From Gracilaria caudata (lineage: Eukaryota; Rhodophyta; Florideophyceae; Gracilariales; Gracilariaceae): 64,000 nt of DNA. Where the stretch lies: contig JASCIV010000020.1 of the NCBI GenBank assembly GCA_030374735.1, positions 1-64,000 on the forward strand. The letters are read 5' to 3'. A program made the translations under genes and the position numbers. Below the pieces are notes generated by a model. That model did no database searches. It was not told where the DNA came from and was given only the letters and a program-made list of their open reading frames with translations. This document shows positions 40,859-51,378 of the stretch, in pieces (the stretch's first letter is position 1; each line of letters starts with the position of its first letter).

Positions 40859-41738
40859 TTGGCCACAGGATTTCTACAGCACGCTGCTCTGTCCATTCTC
40901 TTCTTCAACATCATCATCATGAGAAACACGAGGCCGCTCAACTTCACTCCAACGATCTCAGTACCATTCGTTGCATTACGTCGCTCTTGTGCTTGTGCGA
41001 ACCGCAGGAATCAACCTCGCACTTTTGACAGTAGTCAATCACATCGAAGCCTCATTTCAAGAACACTCCCCAAGATGGTTGTTACGCCGTCCACAATGCT
41101 TCCTTTGGGCATAAAGGCTCCGGATTTTGCGTTGTACGAGCCATTAACTGGGAAGACGTTGTCTCGTGATGAAGTGAAAGGTGAAAATGGCCTGCTAGTT
41201 GTCTTCATGTGCAATCATTGTCCGTTCGTTGTTCACTTGCAGGATGAGTTGTTTGCCTTAGGACGAGACTTCAGCGCGAAGGGTGTCGGAATGGTCGGTA
41301 TCTCGAGCAATGACATCAAGCGCTACCCAGTCGATGGGCCAGACGAAATGTCAAAAATGGCTTCTACAAAGTTTACCACCTTCCCCTATCTATTTGACGA
41401 AACCCAGGAAGTTGCGAAGGCATACCGTGCTGCATGCACGCCCGACATATATCTTTTTGACAAAGATATGAGCCTTGCATATAGGTACGTTCCAGCTCTG
41501 TATAATCTCCCAACTTCATTCCATTTCGCTAACTTAACTACTTGTGTCCCCCATCCACTATAGGGGCCAGATTGATGACTCTAGACCAGGAAATGGAAGA
41601 CCAATAACTGGTAGAGCTATTCGGCAAGCTGTTGATCTTATGGTTGAGGGAACCCCGATTCCCGAAGACTCCATGAGGCCGTCTATTGGGTGCAACATCA
41701 AGTGGATCAAAGGAAGCGAGCCCGACTATTTTGGATAG
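40859..41738 (+). CDS. thioredoxin-like AhpC/TSA-type protein, plastid-targeted
   Basis: Two exons, 40859-41484 and 41564-41738, with a 79-nt intron (GTACGT...TATAG) inside a TAT-AGG-GGC codon series. The product is about 266 residues. A long basic, Ser/Arg-rich N-terminus suggests organelle import. Later ATGs at 40919 (MRNTRPLNF) and near 41075 are possible starts. The core reads LGIKAPDFALYEP, then VFMCNHCPFV with a CxxC pair (CNHC), VGISSNDIKRYPVD and FPYLFDETQEVAKAYRAACTPDIYLFD. The second exon supplies YRGQIDDSRPGNGRPITG and SIGCNIKW, the characteristic end of this bacterial-type thioredoxin family. It probably reduces peroxides or protein disulfides; the partner is unknown. Confidence 0.88.
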
Positions 41739-41898
41739 CCTGAAAGTTCTCCTCAAGAGCAGTAGTCCTTGTTGTTGTGCAAATCACATACGCTTAGGTA
41801 AGTAAAGAACGAGTGTGCGTAGTAGCACCGTACCTAAAACAAATTTCTTACGGTGAAACGCGATAGAAATCTAAAAACCTGTTGTGCTAATAGGTCTC

Positions 41899-44800
41899 CT
41901 ACATTCGACCTGCGTTGTTAATACCCAAAGTTCCCATGTCATTCAATACTCTCAGATACTGTTCATACACATCGCTGGACTGTGTCCCACCAACAGGGCC
42001 GTGTGGGCGTCCATCCAACCCCATACTTGACCTTGGTGGTACGCCTGCTCCTGGAGCAACATAAGATTGAGGAGTGTTAAAGCCACCATACGGTTGCGGA
42101 AGAGGCGAAATCCCTTGATTGTTCGGCGAGATTCTACTCTGAGACAAGTTACCGGATGGTGTGACAATATTAGGGATAGTTGTCGGATTGGCATAGTTTC
42201 CGGGTCCAGAGGAAGGATACGACAATCTTCCTACCTGCGGTTGGCTTCCGGGCGCATGATTAAGAGTGGACTGAACATGTGCAAAATGTTGATCTGGGTT
42301 GATGTGTTGCCCACCAAAACTATGCTGAGGATGTTGCGCACCCGTAACTGTCCCAGATGTTGGCGGCCTACCGTAATGGTTGGGGAGAGTAAATTCACCT
42401 GCGCCCTGTTGAAACGGAATATTTGGGTTTCCAACACGGTACGGATTCTGCGTAGCTTGTTGTGAAACGCTTGGGGTTCCTGGAACCATGATACTCGGAT
42501 TTGAATCATTGGCCTTCCCGTAGTTTGAAGGCCCAAGATGTGGTGATACCCCTGGATTGGGCAATTGGTTGTTTGCGGGAAGGTAACCAGGTCGACTTGA
42601 GGGAGGTGGGAATCCATTACTTCCTGAACAAAGATAGGGCTGTTGAGGGAGTGAACCATCGTAATTACTCGGCGCGGTTGTGTTCTTCGTATACTGTGAA
42701 GAGGTGCTTTGCTCACCACCGTTGGAAGTAGTCACGGCAACATTAGCTGCATGGCCAACCGCATGACCAAGTCCGGGATTCTGGTCATAAGCCGGAACTC
42801 CGGATTGCGGGGGCTTTAGTTCATAGGGAACCTGAGTTTGCTGCTGAGGACGCAGTTTTGGAGTTTGATATCCTGGGATGAAAGCTTCTCCGCTTGATTG
42901 GCCAAGAGACACCTGTCCCTGACTTCCGTTGTGCTTAGCGAGATAAGGACTATTCTGAGACCCATAGTACATAGGCTGTTGGCCGTAGCTTTGCTTCTGT
43001 TCAAGTCTAACATTCGGGGATATCTGATGTACGTCTGGAATCTTGTGCTGTGGGATACCAATGTTCTGAAAGGCAGCCGGACCAGGACTGCTTAAAAGGG
43101 TCGATGAATTTGAAATGTACGACGAGGGCGGCGAGATCCTTGTGTCCAAGGACAACTGTGGGCCGGGGCTGTATGTCGGTTTCAGAGAAGGTCGTGCGAT
43201 GGCCGTAATTTGATCTCCGTTGATTCGTGAACCAGCATGGGGAGTTTGAACGACTTGTGAGGAGTGCGGTTGCGACGGGCGACCGCTAAACCTCAAGTCA
43301 AAAGAAGAAGGTTTGGTCTCCTGAGTAAGTGGCCCTTCGAACCCATTTGAAGCAAGTTGTTGAGCTTGAATATAACCGGCTGGTATAGGAAGAGAAGAAG
43401 AGAGGGGCTCGGGTCGCAAATGAGGAGGCTCAGACGGCGTGTGCCCTAACAGATAATCACTCTCTGAGGTGTACTGTTCTGAAGATAGCAGTGGTGCTTG
43501 TGGCACGGCATAAGGGTTTGACGCCTCAACATGTCCTTGAATTCTGAACAATTTCTGCCCTAGATCACCGCTAGTTGTGGAGCCTTCTTGTTGATATGCG
43601 TAGGTAGGGGTCTGATGCAGAAGATATGACGGCAGGGAGGGCCGAGTATCTTGGCCCGAAGATTGTAGTGGTGTTGATGTTGAGTCACTCATTGACGAAT
43701 TCGGTGGCCGGACATAGGCGAGTGGTTTGCTCGTGGTTACAGCTGACGGTGGAACAAAGGCAAGAGGACGCTTTGACATTGAAGTAGTTGGCGACATGTA
43801 TTTCGCTGGTTCAGACACTGGTTGTACCCTTGAACCAAATGGAGCTCCATCGTACACAGATTCTTTGTAGGGCACATATGTACCAAGACCCGGCGAAGAC
43901 GGGTATGGTGTGTTCGTAGAACCCTGAGCAGAAGATAAACGCGTGTCAGGTCGCAGGACTTGACTTTTGGGTGGTTTCATCTTCGGCTTCGATGTATTGG
44001 GCCCCGAAGGATAGCCCGGGGGCCGAGGGTTTTCGCAAGATGCATATTGAAGCTCCTGACTTCCTCCGTAAAGTCCCAAAGCGAACGAATCGTTGTCCTT
44101 TGAATACGCTCCCACAGAATACAATGTGTCGGAGGGTAATGTTAACTGCGCTGCTGAGCTCTGACTCGCAGTTGATTCTATTGGGGGAGCAGGTGGTGGG
44201 TAAAAAGGAATCCCAGCTTCCGGCAGAGCAGACTGCTGCGGTCGTGATTGCGTGGTCTGTTGTTCCGAAGACGTTTGAGCTGGACTTGACGAAAACTGCT
44301 CCTGCGGGTGTGGCATCGATTGCTGAGAGATGGTTTGCGTTGATTTCCCGTCGCCGAAAGCTACGGAGTGTTGGTTAAGGGCTTCTGAGGGCCTCACTGA
44401 CACATGTAATGCACTTGGTGTCGCGACCTCTGGGGTGTAGTACTCAGATTTTGGAATCATGTGACCTACCGACACCTTGGAATACGATGATGCTAGGCTA
44501 GGGGAGTCATACAGATCCAGACTTGTCGGCTGATAGGTCGAATACGTTTGCGAGAAGTTGGTCGCTGGTGCATATAGTCCAGGGGTTTGGTTGGTTGAAT
44601 AGGGGCTATTGCCTACAGGAGGGGGGCCTTGCGTAGAAGTGCTCGAAGAAACATTCCAGGTGACCGCACTAGATGACCCTGGCCTGGAATCGCCAACTTC
44701 ACCGTTGTTCAAAGGATAAGAGATGTTTCTGGACGAAGCCGGTCGAGGTTCTTCTTCACTGCTTTTCAATTCCTTATCAACTGATTCCTCGGTTTCTGTG

Positions 44801-44976
44801 AATCTAGGAGAATCGTGAAGTTCTTCCCGCTCATCCTCCGCAAAGCGAAGCGTGCGTTTCCCTGGTTTCTCACACACCGAAACAGGAGCATCTTGGTCTT
44901 CGTGAGCCGCTTGAGCTGGAGAGAGAGCTTTTGATGCCGCTGGATGCTTTTCAGTGTTTGAATTCTGTTGAGCCAT
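41899..44976 (-). CDS. large disordered Pro/Ser/Gln/Tyr-rich protein
   Basis: A single-exon 1025-residue protein from the ATG at 44976 (MAQQNSNTEKHP). Nearly the whole length is low complexity, rich in P, S, Q, G, Y and N, with many SYxxP and PxQP segments. A charged motif near residue 45 (KRTLRFAEDEREELHDSPRF) and an ordered-looking last stretch (SDVYEQYLRVLNDMGTLGINN) stand out. This composition is typical of transcription or RNA-granule scaffolds, but no family is recognised. It lies downstream of Argonaute on the same strand. Confidence 0.65.
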   Translation of the reverse strand: MAQQNSNTEKHPAASKALSPAQAAHEDQDAPVSVCEKPGKRTLRFAEDEREELHDSPRFTETEESVDKELKSSEEEPRPASSRNISYPLNNGEVGDSRPGSSSAVTWNVSSSTSTQGPPPVGNSPYSTNQTPGLYAPATNFSQTYSTYQPTSLDLYDSPSLASSYSKVSVGHMIPKSEYYTPEVATPSALHVSVRPSEALNQHSVAFGDGKSTQTISQQSMPHPQEQFSSSPAQTSSEQQTTQSRPQQSALPEAGIPFYPPPAPPIESTASQSSAAQLTLPSDTLYSVGAYSKDNDSFALGLYGGSQELQYASCENPRPPGYPSGPNTSKPKMKPPKSQVLRPDTRLSSAQGSTNTPYPSSPGLGTYVPYKESVYDGAPFGSRVQPVSEPAKYMSPTTSMSKRPLAFVPPSAVTTSKPLAYVRPPNSSMSDSTSTPLQSSGQDTRPSLPSYLLHQTPTYAYQQEGSTTSGDLGQKLFRIQGHVEASNPYAVPQAPLLSSEQYTSESDYLLGHTPSEPPHLRPEPLSSSLPIPAGYIQAQQLASNGFEGPLTQETKPSSFDLRFSGRPSQPHSSQVVQTPHAGSRINGDQITAIARPSLKPTYSPGPQLSLDTRISPPSSYISNSSTLLSSPGPAAFQNIGIPQHKIPDVHQISPNVRLEQKQSYGQQPMYYGSQNSPYLAKHNGSQGQVSLGQSSGEAFIPGYQTPKLRPQQQTQVPYELKPPQSGVPAYDQNPGLGHAVGHAANVAVTTSNGGEQSTSSQYTKNTTAPSNYDGSLPQQPYLCSGSNGFPPPSSRPGYLPANNQLPNPGVSPHLGPSNYGKANDSNPSIMVPGTPSVSQQATQNPYRVGNPNIPFQQGAGEFTLPNHYGRPPTSGTVTGAQHPQHSFGGQHINPDQHFAHVQSTLNHAPGSQPQVGRLSYPSSGPGNYANPTTIPNIVTPSGNLSQSRISPNNQGISPLPQPYGGFNTPQSYVAPGAGVPPRSSMGLDGRPHGPVGGTQSSDVYEQYLRVLNDMGTLGINNAGRM

Positions 44977-45952
44977 TGCGGGAATCACAATATACTCGAC
45001 GACGGAACGGATAGCTATATGGCGTGCAGAGAAGTTGCACTGACGGGGGCGCTACAACGCTTGTTGAGTTGTTACAAGGTCCCTCAGGTCTACAGCAAGT
45101 CCAAGCCAGCAATGCGAGATGTGGATATCCACTGGATAATTACGGTAAATCGATTATTTCGTACTACGAAATTCGTAGGTAAGAGGGATACCTTCGTGCA
45201 TTGTAATTTTCAACCTTTTGGCTTCAGCTGCTACGAAGGTAACTTCTTACCCTTGCATCTTTAAAGTCAACCTCTCTCTCCTTTTGTTTGTCCCAATTCG
45301 TAGGCCCACGTGCCCATTGGCACGTGTTTGGAACTGGCTTCGAAAAAGGATGAAGGGCTGGTGAGGTTACGCATGCATCATAGGCTCCCGTAAACAGACA
45401 CGGCGTGATTGACTGACTATGCTATACTTATACTGCGATAGTAGTGCAAGGGCAAAGGAGCTCTCGCCCGATTCCCTGTAAGTGTTCGAAGAAGCACAAG
45501 CTATTCGACAAACTCCTTGTTCAAATTACTCGTTGAACACCACTCGAATTTGAGTCGAGGCAACCAACATGATATATGTCGTATGACTCTATCTCTGTTT
45601 ATGGGTATCCTAGCCTAATTACGGCATCGTATAGAGCGTTCCTGGTCAAAGAAATGTTCTCTCACGAAGTAGTAGGGCAGCACCCTTCAGGCCATTTTCT
45701 AATAATCTGACTGACAGCAAGATTCTGACGATCGCGAAGAGCAGACAAACATAGGCGCCTAGACAAGGTTCTGTCTGGACATCTCAGGATGACTCTGATC
45801 TGCTATGTTTCCACCTGCATTTGGTTCCATAGCCAGTTCGTATATTCTAGCAGCTCTAAAGAAAGGTAATGCACAGAACACAAGCAAAGCTTTTACAACT
45901 AACGCGCCCTCAAGGACCTGTTTTACCTCCAGTCTCGTTCCAAACTGCCAAG
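44977..45952. other. intergenic
   Basis: About 975 bp between Argonaute and the disordered-protein gene, both on the minus strand. No supported gene; it presumably contains the promoter of the latter. Confidence 0.4.
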
Positions 45953-48616
45953 TTAAACGAAGTAAAGGTGACCCTTCAGTATGCCGTGGGCGGAGGGCAC
46001 TGCTGGTATGTGAGAATTGTTGGAGGCCTGGGAAGCAGTGTCGGACAAGTCATCCCCCATGTATGCACGTCCACGGAAGGCCAAAAGATGTGCGTAATAG
46101 GCACTGTGCACCATGGAAACAGGACGATTGCACCTCGCAAAGGAGTGCGAAAGACGGTAAATGTATCCGTAAAGCGCATCCGGATTAATTTTGTTCTCAT
46201 CGATGAGAACAGTGTACTTCGAGGGCTTGTTCGTGCCTTGAATTCCAGCGTGTGAATTCAGGTAGAAATCGTAGTATTCGTCACTGGTTACGCCCGTATC
46301 CACAACGGTTCCAGGGGGGATATTTCCAGACCTATCACTCACGTCCTTCGATGCGGGGAAGAATCGAGTATGGTGACGCTTGGTCACTATAATGTACGTT
46401 ATGCTCGGTCGCATTTGATCACCAATCTGGATACAAGCTCGGCGAATAGCATGTACTTCGCGTTGCATAACTTCCTCAAACTGCCCTTCAGACACGCCAT
46501 CCCTAAACATGATAATCTTCTGTGCGTGAATCTTTCTCCCAAAGTTATCGAACCACACTCGGTAGACTTCTTTAAACATTTCTCCGAGCTCAGTTATCAT
46601 TTCCTGCCGCCCTGTCTGTGAGCGAATCGAAGACGAGAACTGTAGCCCTTGGCGGTCCCTGGAACCTACCAGCGCTGCAATACTCGGTCCTTTCCCGCCC
46701 GGCATCGGGTGAGTAACATCAGCACCAAGAACAATGTGCGGCACGTCAAGGAAGTTCACATCAGGCACAGGGCTTCCCTTTTCCACAGAGTAGGCACCTG
46801 GAAGTCCATTCGTACCACCAAGCTTCGCGTTAATCTTAAGAACAAGATTGTCGCAGTACATATCACGTCCTCGCGCCCTTGAGCCACAGTGTTTCGCCAA
46901 ACAAACCTGTGTAACGATGCCCAGGTTAAGGTCTCCTTCTCGTTTAATGGCGTTGTAGACCCTCGAGTCCTGTCGCTCCTTAATGATTATAAGAAGTTGG
47001 AGACATGGCCTGCGCATCTTCAGGGTCTTGTCTCTGGTGAACTCATGAGATATGTCTTGCATCTCGCGCTCTATTTCTCTCTCATCACAGGAGTAAAGCT
47101 TGGGATACTTCATATGAAGCACCAGTCCAGCCCGCCCCATTGCAGATATGAGATCCTTCACGAACTGCTTCACTTCGTCCTTAGAAACCCTTGCCATGCT
47201 GCATACCGCCCATGAGAAAACGTTTGCTGGCTTTGAAACACCGTTCTTCGCTCTCCACTGTCCATTAGCTGGGCGCACAACTCCTTGACTGTAATGGATG
47301 GTAGGTGGAGGTATTACACGAGCCTTCAACTTAACCAGATTAGGTTCGACTCTTACACGGAAGTCTCTGCAAATAGGGTGTTCATGATACTTCAACTGCT
47401 GGATCTTTCTCGCGGCGTTACTTCTTCGGACATACGGCTTAGTACTGGCAGTTCTCACCATTGTCATGGTCTCATCCTGCGACAAGACCCCCGCCACACG
47501 TTGGTTCGGGACGACAGCAAGGCACTCGATAGGCAAATAAGTGTCTCTCTTGGGATGGGTTTTGACACACGGGGCATTACCATAGTTAAGTCTAATACCA
47601 TAAGTATCCGCAAAGTACTGGGTTATAGAGACCCTGCGACCATCAGAGTCGAATGTAATGCGATCGGCGCCTCGGTCTGAGAAGCCGTACACTCTGTACA
47701 CGATCCCAGTGTGAGTCGCTTTCACCTTGAGACCTTTCAGTTTGTTCGCAACTTCACGCAATGATCTTGAATCGCGACAGCTGAGGTCACGTTTGTCGTT
47801 GGCATCACGCAGAAGATTTGCAAGGGGTTTCCTTCCCTGATTCCAGAAGGCAGTAAACGATTCGTCCATGTTGACAAGCAGGCCAAGCTGGGACAAACGC
47901 GCACTTTGGTAGAATCCCGTCCACGCACTGCTAGTGACGTTCCGGCGGCCAAGAGGCACTGAGTTATCTGAGTTGTAGAACGAGCGACCAACTTGGACAT
48001 GACCGACTGCGGCAGCTTGCGCTAGCACGACATCCAGACATGCAATGAACTCTGATGTGGCGGTGGTCTCTACAGAACGCGAGAATAAGTCCTTATAGTT
48101 TAGGTATTTCGCATGGTTGAGAACGATCTCAACCTCCTCCGCTCTCTTATCACCTCTAGAGGCTCTCTCGCCGTCTTTGTCGACCCTAAGCTTAAAACGA
48201 ACTCCTAGGGCCTTTCGGTTGATTTCGGTCGGTGCATAAGCAATGGAACGACCATTGTACGCCAGATTACATCCAAACTCGTCACCATATCTGTCTAACA
48301 GGAGGCTGAAACAGTTGCGATTGAACGAAATAAGCTCAGTGGCACTAACCTCTCGTTGGACCGTCCTTCCCTTCTCGGTCTTATCACGAAAGAGTTGCAC
48401 GGCATACTGAGAGGCCCGAAGGCGTTCGGGAATAGTCAAACGAACGAAGTTGGCTTCGATGTTGATGGGTTTCCCCGCGCGTCCAGTGGCCGGTCTACGC
48501 ATTGGTTTGTCACGATAAACTTCTTGCTTTGAGGAGTTCGGGTTGCTCATCCTCGAGGATCTTCCTCGGGGTGGGGAAGGGGATCGATTTCGGTGGCGAC
48601 GGGATGAAGGGCCCAT
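45953..48616 (-). CDS. Argonaute protein, slicer-type
   Basis: Argonaute binds small RNAs and silences matching transcripts. From the ATG at 48616 (MGPSSRRHRNRSPSPPRGRSS) the protein has 887 residues in one exon. The SR/RG-rich N-terminus is disordered. The N and linker domains follow, then PAZ (about 310-400, with RLNYGNAPCVKTHPKRDTYLPIECL), MID, and PIWI from about 560. All four slicer residues appear present: Asp in LGADVTHP, Glu in GRQEMITELG, Asp in FRDGVSEGQF and His in SAYYAHLLAFR. The C-terminus HLYFV matches the family. No Dicer or other RNAi gene is in the window. Confidence 0.96.
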   Translation of the reverse strand: MGPSSRRHRNRSPSPPRGRSSRMSNPNSSKQEVYRDKPMRRPATGRAGKPINIEANFVRLTIPERLRASQYAVQLFRDKTEKGRTVQREVSATELISFNRNCFSLLLDRYGDEFGCNLAYNGRSIAYAPTEINRKALGVRFKLRVDKDGERASRGDKRAEEVEIVLNHAKYLNYKDLFSRSVETTATSEFIACLDVVLAQAAAVGHVQVGRSFYNSDNSVPLGRRNVTSSAWTGFYQSARLSQLGLLVNMDESFTAFWNQGRKPLANLLRDANDKRDLSCRDSRSLREVANKLKGLKVKATHTGIVYRVYGFSDRGADRITFDSDGRRVSITQYFADTYGIRLNYGNAPCVKTHPKRDTYLPIECLAVVPNQRVAGVLSQDETMTMVRTASTKPYVRRSNAARKIQQLKYHEHPICRDFRVRVEPNLVKLKARVIPPPTIHYSQGVVRPANGQWRAKNGVSKPANVFSWAVCSMARVSKDEVKQFVKDLISAMGRAGLVLHMKYPKLYSCDEREIEREMQDISHEFTRDKTLKMRRPCLQLLIIIKERQDSRVYNAIKREGDLNLGIVTQVCLAKHCGSRARGRDMYCDNLVLKINAKLGGTNGLPGAYSVEKGSPVPDVNFLDVPHIVLGADVTHPMPGGKGPSIAALVGSRDRQGLQFSSSIRSQTGRQEMITELGEMFKEVYRVWFDNFGRKIHAQKIIMFRDGVSEGQFEEVMQREVHAIRRACIQIGDQMRPSITYIIVTKRHHTRFFPASKDVSDRSGNIPPGTVVDTGVTSDEYYDFYLNSHAGIQGTNKPSKYTVLIDENKINPDALYGYIYRLSHSFARCNRPVSMVHSAYYAHLLAFRGRAYMGDDLSDTASQASNNSHIPAVPSAHGILKGHLYFV

Positions 48617-49037
48617 TTTATATGCACGCAAAGCACGAACGGATGTCTGTTTTTGTAAGAAAAGGGCACGTTTCTTCAAGCTGGGGCGATAGAGGTATTA
48701 CAGTAGCACCGTCGTCTAATGCAGCACGTTGCGCGCAGAACGGCAGAGGTTGGGGCGAACAGCCTCGTGGAAACTTGTGGATCGCCACGGAGCGCGACGC
48801 AGTAGCCGGCGAGTTGCCTGTACTGAGTACACGCACGATGCGACGTCAAGGGTGTCGGCAAAATACAGGCGCTGCAGAATGCATACGTGGTAGGGGGCGA
48901 ACCGGCTTCTTCAGAGACAGCAGTCGCGTCGGCAGCGTCGAAGGGCTCGATGAGCACTTCAAGAGAGGGGCTGCGGCGCAGCCGCTGCGGTGCAGATGGA
49001 CTGCCTAGCTGTGGAGTCCACGACTAGAGACTCCAAC

Positions 49038-49056
49038 GGCTCCACAGTGTGGAGCC
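49038..49056. repeat. 9-bp-arm palindrome
   Basis: GGCTCCACA and TGTGGAGCC flank a single G. Related GGAGTCCACG and GACTCCAACG sequence precedes it, so the region may be a degenerate hairpin cluster. Confidence 0.7.
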
Positions 49057-49315
49057 AATGCACTGCCAGCTCACGTCAGAACTTGGGATTCCAAAGTTGA
49101 AAAGAGCCACACACAGCAAGGTCGTATGATACTGTATCTTAGCTTTGCCTCCTGTTGCTGTGGTATCCTTGTGGGATTACCGCCTCCACCCACCTCTTGA
49201 CCTGCACCGTGACGGTGTGGAACAGCTTCACTGCAGCCTGGGGTGTGCGGGACACCCAAAGCTCACAAGTCTGCTGTACACGATAGTGCTTACAGCGGTC
49301 CGCGGGATGCCCGGC

Positions 49316-49332
49316 AGTACAGCAGCTGTACT
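49316..49332. repeat. 8-bp-arm palindrome
   Basis: AGTACAGC and GCTGTACT flank one A. Function unknown. Confidence 0.7.
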
Positions 49333-49940
49333 ACACAGCTCTTTCCGATCGGCTGCGTGATCCGATCGGGCATCATGCCGTCTGCAATCCCGAGCTAGCG
49401 TTTCTTTCAACTTGGAAGGCCTCAAGACTCTTGACACTTGACAAGAGTAAAGGGTACGTCTTTTCGTCATGTAATGAAGATTGTCCAAGCAAACCTTCGA
49501 GGTCTGCTGATGTCAACACGCGACCAGGCTTTTGCAGCACATGCTCATGGACCTTCTTCGATGAATTTATCGGATGAACAGGTCATTGCGACTCACACGC
49601 CGAATATTTGGGCAGCAGAGCATCTCCAACGGTCAACGACCAGAAAATTCTATGAGCAAATCGTTCGTGTTGAACAGGCTAAAAAGCAATACGGTGCACA
49701 ACGCCTCCCATCCGCAGAAACGTCTACCACCTGTTCGCGTCGGCCCTTTGGTAAACTGTGTTGAGTCTATGTTTGCTAGTGCGTAATCTCCGACTTCTGC
49801 CCGGGCAACGCTCCAAACACGATTACCGGGCTCTTGGAAAACCATTTTAACTTCATCAGAACACCCATCAGTATTGGTTACCATGCAATGGCAGTAGTAA
49901 TTACCTCAGGGCATCAACAAACTATGCCTCTGTCGAGCAG

Positions 49941-49948
49941 TATAAGAA
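49941..49948 (+). promoter_or_regulatory. possible TATA box of Gly-rich gene
   Basis: TATAAGAA lies about 65 bp upstream of the ATG at 50013, a plausible core-promoter distance for a short leader. No experimental support. Confidence 0.35.
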
Positions 49949-50012
49949 CCCTTAGCCGCCTCTCCATGCAAGAGCCTCTCCTATTGGTGTGCTCTCAGGC
50001 CTTTAAGTCGTC

Positions 50013-50966
50013 ATGAAGGTTGCTTGTCTCATTTTCATCCTGTCTTTTCTCGTTCAAAATGCCATCTCGCAAACACCCCAAGCACCCGATGCGCCTGTCT
50101 CCCCCACTGCACCATCACAAAATGCCGAATCTTCTGCCTCTGGCACCAATGGGTTCGGTTTCGGATCTGGATCTCCAGGCTCAGGTGGTGGCGGTGGATT
50201 CGGCGCAAACGGCGGAGCTGGGTCTGGAGGTGGGTCTGGAACGGCCCAAGGTGGTTCTGGCGGAGGTGTGGGTGTGTCGGGTGGATCGTCTGCCGTCGGA
50301 TCTGGATGCACAACTGGTTCATGTGGAGGCGGCTCAGCTATTGGAGACATGTCCAGTGGTCCCTCAAATGGAACCAAATCCGCTTCGAATGGATTCGGGT
50401 TCGGCTCGGGCGCACCTGGGACAGGCGGAGGAGGGGGTTTTGGAGCAAATGGCGGAGGGGGATCTGGCGGCGGTGGAGGTGACAAGCTTGGCGGAACTGG
50501 GGGAGGAGGAGGTGCCTCGGATGGTGCCAAAGCCGTCGGTTCCGCTGCTACAAACACTTCCACTGGTGGCGGAGTTGTCACTGGAATTAATGTCACCCCC
50601 TTGCCGATGTTCGTCCCAACAGATACTTCCGAAGAAAAGCAAACTTCTCTTCCGAGCACTGCCACGACGTCGTCAACGACCGCTTTGCCGCCGAGATCGC
50701 CAGGACAAGAGAATGACCCGCTCAGTTCCACATCACAAGCAAGTACAGGCGCTCCCCCTACTGCTGTGGCTGCGTCAGATGTTGTCACCAATGGAAAACG
50801 GGAATTTGAAGAAAGGACTACGAAGGGTAACAAGACTACCAAGCACACCAAAATTGTCACGGCAGTTCCTCCCCGAACAAAACCGAACCCCAAACCTGAC
50901 TCCAACGTCTCAGGGCCTAGTCCAAGGATGGCTCCTGTCGCAGCGAGGGCAGTGGACATGAACTAA
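50013..50966 (+). CDS. secreted Gly-rich protein
   Basis: A 317-residue protein with a clear signal peptide (MKVACLIFILSFLVQNAIS, cleavage near Ser19-Gln20). Two diverged copies of a Gly/Ser-rich module follow (NGFGFGSGSPGSGGGGGFG at about 46 and NGFGFGSGAPGTGGGGGFG at about 125). The C-terminal half is Ser/Thr/Pro-rich with several NxT sequons and ends basic and disordered. A cell-wall or extracellular-matrix role is inferred from the secretion signal and composition. Other reading frames over the same DNA stay open because of the GGN repeat bias. Confidence 0.7.
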   Translation: MKVACLIFILSFLVQNAISQTPQAPDAPVSPTAPSQNAESSASGTNGFGFGSGSPGSGGGGGFGANGGAGSGGGSGTAQGGSGGGVGVSGGSSAVGSGCTTGSCGGGSAIGDMSSGPSNGTKSASNGFGFGSGAPGTGGGGGFGANGGGGSGGGGGDKLGGTGGGGGASDGAKAVGSAATNTSTGGGVVTGINVTPLPMFVPTDTSEEKQTSLPSTATTSSTTALPPRSPGQENDPLSSTSQASTGAPPTAVAASDVVTNGKREFEERTTKGNKTTKHTKIVTAVPPRTKPNPKPDSNVSGPSPRMAPVAARAVDMN

Positions 50967-51378
50967 TGGCGTAGCCAGATGACTTAAGCATCGAATGAGG
51001 GAAGGGAATCCGTGCCTATTGACTCCAGGACATCGCGGCCAAATCTCTCATTTGAGCCTCTTCACAAGCACATGCTTAAACAAGCAGAAATACCTTTTCG
51101 GCACTACTGTGAACCAACTGGGCTGCATGGCAAACGAATATGGATTATGTATATGATGTTGGTCTCAAAATGGGCAGTATTTGAACCTAAAGTTTAACCT
51201 TTTGGAACTGAGCGAACTTTGTATTCACAGTACCTCGTTGTAAAACTAGTTGACTGCCGATGTTAGATTCTTACACATCCGGCACTATTGCTGAGAAGCG
51301 AGAGCGGCCCTTTACGAATACCAGCACTGGAAATATGTGGGGCTCTCGGAGCTCGCAAGAGTGTGGAAGTGTTTAAAG
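50967..51378. other. intergenic, convergent 3' regions
   Basis: About 410 bp between the Gly-rich and NOP2 genes, which converge. Nothing else is recognised. Confidence 0.4.

Larger units (their letters stand above)
48617..50012. other. intergenic, hairpin-rich
   Basis: About 1.4 kb upstream of Argonaute and of the Gly-rich gene. It contains several perfect short palindromes (49038-49056, 49316-49332) and GATC-rich inverted sequence at about 49345-49375. A 96-codon frame from ATG 49474 (MKIVQANLRGLL) is weakly possible but not supported. Confidence 0.4.

Noticed and set aside
48502..49008. 168-codon plus frame over the Argonaute start
   Set aside because: Antisense to the Argonaute N-terminus and without recognisable domains.
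49395..49428. Possible third copy of the two-hairpin repeat (AGCGTTTCTTTCAAC and GGAAGGCC)
   Set aside because: The two shared blocks are in inconsistent orientation relative to copies A and B and the stems cannot form, so it is probably coincidental.
50020..50961. Long frames in two other plus frames and on the minus strand over the Gly-rich gene
   Set aside because: GGN/GCN repeat bias keeps all frames open. Only the 50013 frame has a signal peptide and sensible modules.
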